Origin: Lathyrus oleraceus
Lineage: Eukaryota; Streptophyta; Magnoliopsida; Fabales; Fabaceae
Direction: 5' to 3'
NCBI RefSeq assembly: GCF_024323335.1
Contig: NC_066584.1
Location: 419,345,819-419,409,818, forward strand
DNA length: 64,000 bases
The translations under genes and the position numbers were made by a program. Below the pieces are notes generated by a model, which was not told the DNA's origin, did not search any database, and saw only the letters and a list, made by a program, of their open reading frames with translations. Of this stretch, positions 38,803 through 48,925 are shown piece after piece. Each line of letters starts with the position of its first letter. Position 1 is the first letter of the stretch.

Positions 38803-39749
38803 AGAGGTTAGGTAGCGCCGAAAAAACCCTAGAGAAGAGAGAAAGGTTAGAGAGCGGAGACCACGAAAAAAAACCTAAGAATTTGGACGGCTACTGTAGC
38901 GAAACCTAGTAATCTTTCACCGAAAAATCGTCTCCTCCTTCCACCGGCGATTGACGAAGCGGAGAGGTGAAGAACAAGTGACAAAGGTGAGTGCTTTTTG
39001 TTAATTTCTTTGAAAGCCACGGGTTTGTTTGTATTTGTTTGTGTTTAGGGTACGGTGCGAGAGTTTGAGAGATTGAATGAGGTCGAGAGATTGAGAGAAT
39101 GGAGGATGTCTTCGTGAGGAAGACAAACATATTTTGGATCTGATACACTTTCTCTCACTTCCTTTTCTTTTATTTATTTTTTAAAACAGACAATTAAAAC
39201 CCATTTAGAACTTAATGACCGTTGGTTTTTCCATGCAACCTTTCATTAACTTTTGTCTGCTGGTATTAATGTGTTGTTATTCCCACCCAACAGCCAGGCG
39301 GCTAGGGTTGATCTTTGGGATCCCTCTCACCATTTTTGTGGGCTTTGATTAGTCCAACAGACCATCTCGTTTTAGCTTTTTTATTTTAATTTTTATTTTA
39401 ATCTATTCTTGTTTATATATTCAAGTTGTTATTAAGGTAACAAATGAACACAAGTGGCTGAGTGGAGAGGAAGTAATTTCACTTTCTTTAGTGAGATGGG
39501 TTCGATACTTGGGAATAGCATATCTCCATTTGTTTTATTTTTTATACTTGTTGTTTTATTTAAATCTTTTATAATTTCTTACTATAACTTACAAAAATAA
39601 TTTTCTTAAATAATTCGAATGAAAAAGGACCATTGGAATCTAGCATTCCGGTGGAACCCTGAATTATTGATCTCGGGGCTTATGTCTCGTTCTTTTAAAT
39701 ATTCGTCTTTCAAACTCAAAAAATACTTGATTCCTACCTTAACACTTTT

Positions 39750-40015
39750 TCAATAAAGATGAAAATGGAACATGGTGTATACCGTGCACTCCTGAGATTA
39801 AGATTCAAGGTGGATGCCTTACCTATCTTAGCTCTCGCCATCGTCTAAAATTGTAACGCGGTTTCTTCAAACCCCCTTTCTCAATCAAATTCAAAACACT
39901 TAATCTTTATTAAACACTTTTTCAATAAAGATGGAAATGGACCATGGTGTATACCGTGCACTCCTGAGACTAGGATTCGAGATGGATATCTCGCTCATCC
40001 AAGCTCTCGCCATTA
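39750..40015 (+). repeat. Direct duplication in Ogre U5
   Basis: A block beginning CAATAAAGATG(A/G)AAATGGA and containing TGGTGTATACCGTGCACTCC occurs at about 39750-39840 and again at 39920-40015, with scattered differences. Confidence 0.85.
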
Positions 40016-40760
40016 CTCAAAATAAATCCAACCCATCAAACTCTTTCTCGCCGCCGTGCGATTAATCAAGAAAACCTTTTTCATAAACGAAAGATATATT
40101 GTCTTAAGGTGATGCAAAACAATGTTTCGGCCACGATTGTTGAGTCGAGATAAGTGGCGTTTTTCCGAATGATGATTTATAAATCCATTCGATGTGTGGT
40201 ATACGTCCGCTCCTCATCTGTTTTGGGTAAAACAATGTTTTCATCGATTAATACAATATAGCTGTCGCTAAAATCGACCAACAAACAAACATTTTTCTAC
40301 CCAGAACTACGTAAGCCTTGATTTCTCTATTGAGATACGTAGGAGCAGGATTTGTAAATCTTGTCAGGCCCATTAATAAAAAAAACTTAGGTTTAGTCCC
40401 CTTTATTGCAAAAATCCAAAAACATCTTATCTTTTCTTTTGATCCTATTATTTTTTCCCTCATAATTACTTGAGAAGACTAACATAAGCTAACATTCAAA
40501 ACGAAACTAACTAAACGGTTCCCGTTGAATACAACGGATGTGAGGGGTGCTAATACCTTCCCCTTGCGTAACCGACTCCCGAACCCTGATTTGGTTGCGA
40601 CGACCATAATCATTGTCGTTCTTTCTTGGGTTTTATCAATATTTCCCCTTTCTTTTTTAGGAATAAATAAAGTTCGGTGGAGACTCTGTTCAGTCCATCA
40701 TTGCGAGCGTGCGATTGCGCTTCGTTGAAGTCGTGTTCTCATTTTTCGAGGTGCGACAGA

Positions 40761-40778
40761 TGGTGACTCTGCTGGGAA
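40761..40778 (+). other. Primer binding site (tRNA-Arg-like), Ogre
   Basis: TGGTGACTCTGCTGGGAA two bases after the LTR. Ogre elements are known to prime from tRNA-Arg with a TGGCGACTCxGCTGGGG-like site; two or three mismatches here fit an ageing copy. Confidence 0.8.
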
Positions 40779-41560
40779 TATAAAAAGAACATCCCTAAGT
40801 GAGTCAACCCTAGTTCAGTTAAGTTTTCGTATGTGTGTTAGCTTTGTTTGTTTATTTTTCTTCCTTTGTTATATGCTTTCTTTATCTCTGTTTTATCTCA
40901 TTCTTATATCTGTATATATATATCTATGTGTGGGTGTTAGGATTTTGATATCATGAATAAAGCTCTACACTCGTGCTTTGAAAAAAGAAGAGAGAACACA
41001 TAAGTTTAGAATTGGAAGTTGTGTAGTGTTAGTCCCCAAGGGCCACTCCTTGCGTGCCTAGCATGAAAACTCCCCTAGAGTAGACCTGTTTGTAGATCTC
41101 GTTATAAGACGGCTAGCCTGTTGCATGATGTTGATTCATGAAGGGTCCATGACTCTAGGACCCCCTCTTAGAAACAGTTTCTGCTTTGGTGGTTGCGTAA
41201 TGTTGGACTCCAAGGGCCTCTCCTTGTTGCACCCAACATGAAAACCTCGCTCAGAAGAGACCTTTCGTCACTCTTGTCATAAAGCGGCTAGCCTGTTCCA
41301 TGATGTTGATACGATTATGGTCCATGACTATGGGAACCTTATCAAAAACGTAGAAACTATCCTGTGAGTGGGTTTATGGGTAACCAACTTAGAACTATCT
41401 ATTAAGAAGCCTACCAAATAGGGTGTTTTGAGTTACCTTATGATATCCCAAAACCAAATACCATGCATTCATGATCATTTGCATAACATCATGACACTCA
41501 TACAAAATTTTGTTTTCAGGGAATTTTTGAATACACAGTTGCTAGCACAAAAAGTTTGTA
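40779..41560 (+). other. Ogre leader with internal duplication
   Basis: Non-coding. A unit of about 170-180 bp is present twice (about 41030-41190 and 41200-41350). Both copies contain AAGGGCC(A/T)CTCCTTG, ATGAAAAC, AGCGGCTAGCCTGTT-like sequence and GGTCCATGACT. Such leaders sit upstream of ORF1. Confidence 0.7.
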
Positions 41561-43558
41561 ATGGGTTCAGAAAGAAGGAAAGCATTACCATTCAAAGCCA
41601 AAATGCCAGATATCGCCAACATATCAAGACTTTTGAATGAACTTCCCGCATGCTTCAGGGTGACTTTGCAAGGAAAGTTTGGCCATATTTTGGATCTCCT
41701 CTCAGTAGATGTTCAAACACCAGCCATCACCGCTTTAGCTCAGTTCTATGATCCTCCACTTCGAAGTTTCTTATTCCAAGACTTTCAGTTTACTCCAACC
41801 TTGGAGGAATTCGACCGGCTATTGGGATTTTCTATGAAAGGAAGGACACCGTATAATAGAATTGGTCAGGTACCTGAGGTAGAGATGCTAGCCCTTGCAC
41901 TCTACATCCCCATATCTGATGCATTGGCTAATTGGAAGAAAAGGGAGAATCTCTTTGGTTTTTGGAGGGCTTACCTAGAAGAAGAAGCAGAAAGGTTGTT
42001 TGTGATACATCATTGGGATGCATTGGCAAATATACTAGCTCTTCTCATATATGGGCTAGTATTGTTCCCAACCCATGAAGGTTTTATAGATTCAGCTGCC
42101 ATAAGTATCTTTTGGGCCGTTTGGAAGGATAAACAAAGTTTGGTTCCTCCACTACTAGCTGACACTTTTCATACTTTGCATACTCGACATTAAAAGAAGA
42201 ATGGAATGTTAATATGTTGCCTTCCATTGCTCTATAATTGGCTTATCTCATATGTGTTCAAGCCTAATGCTCACATCAGTGAAATGTCCAATGGGGAGTG
42301 GGCAAGAACTCTGGTGTCTTTGTCTGGTAAGGATATCATTTGGTACCGACACAAGCTGAATGTTGAAGAAATCATTATCAGTTGTGGTAGTTTCCCAAAT
42401 GTACCACTAATAGGATCTAAAGGTTGCATCGACTACAACCCCATGTTAGCTTTGCGACAGTTTGGATACCCTATGCGTGGGAAGCCCGATGATAAAGAGT
42501 TAGAAGAGATGGTTTTGAATGATATGGGAACCAGTGATCCTTTTCTCCTCCGTAAGATCATTCGATCTTGGGAAAAGGTGCATACCAAAGGAACAAAATT
42601 AGTAAAAAAGAATGATGCAGCAAGGGTTCCTTATCAACAATGGGTCTCGGAGAGGATCAAAGTTGTGAAGCTCCCTTTTTCTATAGAGATTCCTCTAAAG
42701 TCTACTTCACCAGAACCAGTCCCTGTTTCTCTTGAAGAGGTGGAAGAACTTCGAGCCATGGTAGTTAAACTTGGAAAGGAAAAAGATGATCTGCAATCTG
42801 AATTCTACAAAGAAACTGGGAAAAATATGATTCTCAAAAGGAAGAGTAACCAAAGGAAGGAACTTTTTGAGGAGAGTTGTAAGAAGAACAGAATTGAGCA
42901 AGATCTCAAGGAAAGAGTCTTGGAGTGCCTAGATCAGGCTGATAGTGGATTAGGTTCACTCCGTGATGAGTTAGCTAAGGCTAAAAGAGATGGACAAGAG
43001 TGGAAGCGTTGGTGGGACCTAGCCACTAAGCAAAAGAAGGAGGTAAGGGAGGAGCTTGAAGCCCAAATACAAGAACTGAAGGAGCAACTTCGAAGCTCCG
43101 AAGCTGAAGTGGTGCGTGAAAGACGTCTTAAGGAACAAGCCCAAAGAGCCTCTCAAATATGTCCTAAAGCCTGGGAAGAGAAGTCTGATGAGTTGAATAC
43201 CAACAAGGAGCTAGCTAGTTATTGGAAGAAACAATATGAGTCTCTGAAGAGCCAAAGCATGGGTTGGCTAAATCATAGGAAGCATTTGAATGAGATATTG
43301 GATGAGTATGAATGCACCATCAACCTTCTGCAGCCAAGTGTTGATGCATACCGTACGAAGTTGGCTAACCTCATAGAGTTTTGTAATGGCGTGGCCATAA
43401 ACTTACCATGGAAATTAGAAAATGCTCTAGAGGACATGGATGAAAATAACACTCATCCTTCGGCTCGTGACCTTATTTTGCTTTGCGAAAGGATGATGCG
43501 AAGATTCAAAGAAGAATTGAAGGTGCACAAAGAGCGAGTTGCTAAGAAGACTCTTTAA
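41561..43558 (+). pseudogene. Ogre ORF1 protein, one internal stop
   Basis: One continuous frame from MGSERRKALPFKAKM to KKTL, interrupted by a single TAA at 42191-42193 (after TLHTRH); translation could restart at 42206 in the same frame. The N-terminal 200 residues (LQGKFGHILDLLSVDVQTPAITALAQFYDPPLRSFLF, FTPTLEEFDRLLG) resemble the plant-mobile-domain-like family annotated in legumes as DUF7745. The second part (about residues 390-560) is Lys/Glu-rich coiled coil, for example KQKKEVREELEAQIQELKEQL. An ORF before gag is diagnostic of Ogre; its function is unknown, and the coiled coil suggests assembly. It is about 665 codons in total. Confidence 0.88.
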
Positions 43559-43909
43559 GTTGTTTGCTTCGTGTTATTTCCAATTTTTGTATTTGGCTTA
43601 ATGTTTTGTACCCACTTTAACTGTATACTTCGTACTCTTTGGCTCCATTGAATGAATGGGTATTTAATTTTTGCATCAGCTTCTGACTATTGTTTTCTGT
43701 TTCTGTTCACATTACTTTCAAAGTGCGTGCTCAACAACTGCAACGTTTATAAGAATCCCTAAAAATAAATAAACATAAAATGCATTCATACATACATTCA
43801 TGCATTCTCCATATACATAAATAAAAACTCATTCCGTTTTCTCTATTCAGTTGTTACACACTGAGTCCTCAACACCACTACAACACCAGAGCCAACGCTC
43901 GTCAAAGAA
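43559..43909 (+). other. ORF1-gag spacer
   Basis: AT-rich, no coding motif, ending in a C/A-rich run before the gag ATG at 43910. Confidence 0.7.
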
Positions 43910-46228
43910 TGGAAGATCAAGAATAAGAATTGGAGAGAGTAAGCTCAGAACTCGAAGACCTACGAGGAAACATGGGTCAAGTCATGGAGATACTACAAGT
44001 CATTAGGGCCAAATTGGACACCCAAACGACGGTCGTTTCAGAAATCACCGGTCCTACGATTGAACCCCAACCTGCAAGGACAGTACCAACCACTTGGCCA
44101 ACCTATGGTTTACCTCCTGGTTTCACACCTCCAGTTGAAGGCGGCCCTGGTTTTGCACAATCCACTCAGCAAACGGTTCCTCTACCAACCATCAATGAAA
44201 CTCATCCCGTGGTCCACACGTTCGCACCACCTCTTGTCCGTGCACACGTGCAACCTTATTTTGAGGATCAACAACATGCTCCGGACTTTTCGGACGAAGA
44301 GGATGAAAGGCAGGAAGACATAAGAGGGATGAAAGAGAATTTCCAGATTCTTGAGAAAAGGTTAAGGGTTATGGAAGGTGACCAAGTTTTTGGTGCTACT
44401 GCTAAGGAGATGTGCTTAATGTCAGGTCTTGTGATTCCTGCAAAATTCAAGACCCCAGATTTCGATAGGTATGAGGGCCACTCATGTCCTAAAAGTCACC
44501 TTATTATGTACTATCGGAAAATGGCTGCGCACGTAGAGGACGATAAACTTATGATACATTGCTTCCAAGACAGCTTAAGGGGTGCTCCCTCTAAGTGGTA
44601 CTTAAGCCTTGATCAAAGTAGAATTCGTTGTTTCCAAGACTTATCTGATGCTTTCATCCAACATTATAAGTATAACATGGATATGGCCCCAGATAGGAGG
44701 CAATTGCAGCATGTCCCAGAAAGATAACGAGTCTTTTAAGGAATATGCACAACGATGGAGGGAAGTGGCCTCGCAAGTCGAACCACCCCTTGCTGAGAAG
44801 GAGTTAGTAGATTGGTTCATGGATACGGTAAAACCTATGTTCTATGAAAGGATGGTGAGTAGTGTATCTGCAAGCTTCTCTGACTTGGTTGTCGTGGGCA
44901 TAAAGGTCGAGCTTGGATTGAAGAATGGAAAAATGATAACCACCTCTGAAACATCTGGTAATAATGCCAAAAAGTTTCCCGGAAGTTTTTAAAGAAAGAA
45001 AGAGGGTGAAACGAACGTGGTATCAACCAACCAAAGAAGGAGTCTTTCATGGAAGAAGCAACATCAATTTGCTCAGCAGCAACCAGCTTATCCAGTACAA
45101 TATGTTCAACAACCGTATGTGGCAGCAGTCACACCAAATTTCAACCAGTCACAAGCTCCTGTCTATCAACCTATTCAACAAGCACCAGTATACCAGCAAG
45201 TACCCACGCCGCCTGCTTATCAACATCCAAGGGCACAGGCTCCCCGTCCACAGAATCCTCCAAATCAAAATAGGGTACAAAGAGGTAGACTTCCATTCGC
45301 TTTAATCCCTATGACGTACACTGAGTTGTACCCATCGTTACTGCGAAAAGGGTTGGTGACTCCCAGACCTTTGGGTCCTTCACCAAATCCCTTACCCCCA
45401 TGGTACAATCCAGATGCCCATTTCCTTTCCACGAGGGTGCCCCTGGGCATGATCTAGAAGGATGTTATGCTTTGAAGCATATTGTGCGAGAGCTGGTTGA
45501 GAAGAAGATTCTTTCATTTCGAGATATCGGACCCAACGTAAAAAGTAATCCTCTGCCGGCGCATGGTGATGTTAATGCCATCGAGGATGCTTCTGATGTT
45601 TGTATAATCAAAAACGTTAAAAATTTTAAAACTCCGTTTCTAGCACTTCATGCAAGATTGGTGGGAGCTAGTTTGATTGATACATGCCACGACAACTGTG
45701 AAGAATGTGTCATTCATCCGAGGGGATGTAAAGTGGTACGAACTAATATTCAAAACTTGATGGATCAAGGTGTTTTGCAAGTTTGTGGTCCAACAACAAA
45801 CGAGGAAGTTTCAGTCATTGAACCCGTTTTCAATCTACCAGAACCAGTTGAGATAACTTATCACAGAAAAGATGTTGTTCATCCATCACCCGTGGTAGTT
45901 TGTATGCCTACCCTCTTTCCTTTTGAAAGCACCAAAGCGGTACCCTGGAAGTATGACATAACTGTGGTAGATGGAGTGGTAGATGGAAAACCCAAAGCTG
46001 CTGAAAGTGAGAAAGGCTTGGAGAATGTTGACACCGATATCACTAACATCGCAGGGACGAGCAGGATGACCCGCAACGGTCGGATTTATACTCCCAATAT
46101 TAATATAAACCCTCAAGAACCAACAAGGGAAGCTGCGACTGTAAATCCTACCCCGAAGTATGGAGGGGCACAGCCGGCAGTGCAAGCAGATGAAGCGAGT
46201 GAGTTTCTAAGAATAATAAAGAAAAGCG
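43910..46228 (+). pseudogene. Ogre gag, multiple lesions
   Basis: The apparent start at 43910 gives MEDQE followed at once by TAA and then ELERVSSELEDL, so codon 6 is a stop. The body has a coiled-coil N-terminus, a Pro-rich stretch and the retrotransposon gag fold (FKTPDFDRYEGHSCPKSHL, FQDSLRGAPSKWYLSL). A frameshift at about 44710 moves to the next frame (DNESFKEYAQRWREVASQV). A TAA follows at 44990-44992, then a Gln/Pro-rich segment, and a second frameshift at about 45410 enters CPFPFHEGAPGHDLEGC, a CHHC-like zinc motif. The frame then runs on to the insertion point of the solo LTR (EFLRIIKKS). At least four independent lesions show this gag is dead. Confidence 0.85.
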
Positions 46229-47594
46229 TTGTTGGTGTAAGCCCTAGAGGCCAATACTTTTGGTACTTGTATCGAATTATTTAAAGGCATTTTCTTTATT
46301 ATGGTTGATTAATAAAGTCCCTGGAATAGATAGTCCGTTTAATGTATTAAGTGTGACTTAATCATGAGAACACATTAAACATAAGGACATTATTCTTAAA
46401 GTATCCGTAGTCGAGCTTTAGTGTGAAGTGGGATAACATTAAAGCATTAAGACTATTATGTTTGTAGACTGATGATCACATCTCATGGATCATGGATAAA
46501 GAGTTATCAAGTCTTAAACATAGGTATGAATATTAGGAGTAATATTTATACCGGATTGACCCGCTATGAGAATACTATATAGAAAGTTATGCAAAGTGTC
46601 ATAAGTTATTCTCATGGTGATAATAGTGTATACCACTCTTCGACCTGAAACCACTATGGATCCTAGATGTAGAGTCGAGTGCTTTATTGTTGAGCCAACG
46701 TTGTCCGTAACTGGATAACCATAAAGACAGTTGATGGGTACTCCACAAAGCATGCTGAAGGACATGAGTGTCCTAGATGGAATTTGCCCATCCTGCGTAA
46801 CAGGATAAATGTCTATGGGCCCAATATTGAACTGGACAAGGGTGTCACGGTCTATACCTTGTGTTCAATATAGACATAAGGGAAAAGGGGTAATTATACA
46901 CATAATTATTATCACAGGAGGTTTTGTCAGATCACATGACATTTTCGTGACTTGGGTAGCAGTGATGTGTTGCTAGATACCGCTCACTGTTTATTATGTT
47001 AAATGCGTGATTTAATATAATTGCCAACGCCGCGAAAACCTATAGGGTCACACACAAAGGACGGATTGATGAGAGATAGAGTAACTAAGGAACACCGTAA
47101 GGTACGGTGCACTTAAGTGGGAGACGAAATATGGTAAGGTACCAAATACTTAAATGATTTTGGGCATATTATAAGATATGGGCCAAAATACGCTTAAGTG
47201 GGCTTTTTAGCTTGAAGCCCACACAAGTGGTTCTATAAATAGAACCCCTTGGGTAGAAGCATTGTCACTCCACTTCACTCAGACTGAAATTCAAGTAGAG
47301 ACTTGGAATTTTGTTTCCCTCTTTCTCTCACTCAAAGCCTTCATTCATAACAGCTAGCACTACGATTGAAGGAATCCGTTCGTGTGGACTGAGTAGAGAC
47401 GTTGTCATCGTTCAACGTTCGTGATCGCCCCGTGGATCTGTATCAAAGGTTTTGATCATTATCAGAAATCTGCACCAAAGGTTTGAATCGCCACAAGAGG
47501 TAACGATTCTATCACTGATCATGGCCATTCGTAAGGATCACTAAATGGAGAAATTTTTAAATTCCGCTGCGCCTTGGATGGAAATTCTCCAACA
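46229..47594 (+). repeat. Solo LTR of the inner copia family, in Ogre gag-pro
   Basis: TGTTGGTGTAAGCCCTAGAGG...AATTCTCC(AACA), colinear with the reverse complement of 12029-13417 over its full length but clearly more diverged. It is flanked by AAGCG at 46224-46228 and 47595-47599. Without the LTR and one AAGCG the Ogre frame reads through without interruption (IIKKS joined to DYKIVD), which proves a clean insertion followed by LTR-LTR recombination. One extra T lies at the left junction and the right end is CCAACA instead of CCTTCA. Confidence 0.93.
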
Positions 47595-47599
47595 AAGCG

Positions 47600-48674
47600 A
47601 CTACAAGATAGTTGATCAGTTACATCAGACACCGTCAAAAATATCTATCTTGTCCTTGCTTCTAAATTCCAAAGCTCATAGAGAGGCTCTACTGAAAGTG
47701 ATTGCTCAAGCTCATGTTACCCAAGATATAACGGTTGGCCAATTCAATGGGATGGTCGCCAATATCACAGCCTGCAACACTCTAAGTTTCAACAATGAAG
47801 AGCTACCCAAGGAAGGGAAGAATCACAATCGCGCCTTACATGTATCCATAAAGTGCCAAGAAGATGCTCTGGCCAGAGTTTTAGTTGACACTGGATCATC
47901 CCTCAATGTTCTTCCAAAGAGGGCACTTGCTAAATTATCTTACCAAGGTTCAGAATTGAAACCTATTGTACTTGTGGTAAAAGCGTTTGATGGTTCTCGG
48001 AGGACAGTAGTTGGGGAGGTAGAGCTACCAATCCAGATCGGACCGCATGTATTCCCCATCAATTTCCAAGTCATGGACATAAATCCCGCTTACAGCTGCC
48101 TTTTGGGACGTCCATGGATACATGCTGCTGGGGCAGTGACTTCTACTTTGCATCAAAAAATGAAGTTTGTTGTCAATGACAAGCTCGTCATTGTCTCGGG
48201 TGAATAAGATTTTATCATCAGTCAACTCTCCTCTTTCCGTTATATCGAGGCTGATGAGGATGCCTTAGAGACCTCTTTCCAAGCACTTGAAATATATAAT
48301 GCCACACTGGCTGAGATGAAGGACCCTATTGCGAAAACCAGTTTGTCATTCGCCTCTTTGAATAGTGCAAGGTCAGCTGTTGAAAGTGGAGGTTCTGCAG
48401 GTTGGGGGCAAGTCATCAACGTCAGCGAGAAAAATGATCGTTTTGGTTTGGGGTACAAGCCTTCTGCTAATGGAGGAGCCCTGGTCCCTGCAAAGGACCG
48501 CGCGCGGAGCATACAAGAAGTTTTCCTGAGCACAAGATTTATCCATGGAGATCAGGTTGGTGCAGTTGAAGATGACACTGAAGATGGAGAAACATCAAAT
48601 CTGATATATCGGTGTGAAGCAGCCTTGACAAATTGGGAAGCAGTTGAGATTCCCGAAGTTTTTCCTGTGTCAAA
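47600..48674 (+). pseudogene. Ogre protease region and first exon of pol
   Basis: Continues gag-pro after the solo LTR: HQTPSKISILSLLLNS, GQFNGMVANITACNTLSF, then the retropepsin LVDTGSSLNVLPKRAL at about 47882-47930 with DTGS catalytic triad, and the flap-side LLGRPWIHAAGA. A TAA at 48205-48207 follows VIVSGE and the same frame reopens with DFIISQLSS, so one base change accounts for it. The frame then runs to the intron donor at 48675. The linker SAGWGQVINVSEKNDRFGLG and later acidic part are typical of Ogre. Confidence 0.88.
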
Positions 48675-48925
48675 GTAATTGTGTTTTCCTTTATTTTTTG
48701 AAAATCCTTAGCTCTGCCCAAGGCTAATGGATCATTTGTAGGGCCCCTTTAAATTTCAAAATCATTATGATAAATAAAGAGCATTTTGTTCAAATTCTTA
48801 TCGTTCATTCATTTGTTTTCCTTTCCTTAAAATGGCAATCCTTTCAAAAAACTACAAAAATATTTTTAATTCTTTTGCATTTTCATTTCCATTTTTCTAA
48901 AAAACCATCATTAAAAAACATGCAG
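48675..48925 (+). other. Ogre pro-pol intron
   Basis: 251 bp, from GTAATTG after VSAA-type codons (GTG TCA AA) to TTAAAAAACATGCAG. Without splicing the frame stops at 48676-48678. Joining 48674 to 48926 restores a Lys codon and an open frame (VSK then IINKPVEFDDP) that leads straight into reverse transcriptase. An intron at precisely this position is an established Ogre property. The sequence is AT/T-rich as plant introns are. Confidence 0.9.

Larger units (their letters stand above)
35504..40758 (+). repeat. 5' LTR of Ogre element (5255 bp)
   Basis: Ends GAGGTGCGACA followed two bases later by the primer site. The first 300 bases match the start of the 3' LTR at 63701 with only a few differences. 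The TATA box at 38794 puts U3 at about 3.3 kb and R/U5 at about 1.9 kb. U3 between about 36100 and 38750 is less AT-rich than its surroundings and contains exon-like pieces, one recognisably myosin. Confidence 0.93.
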
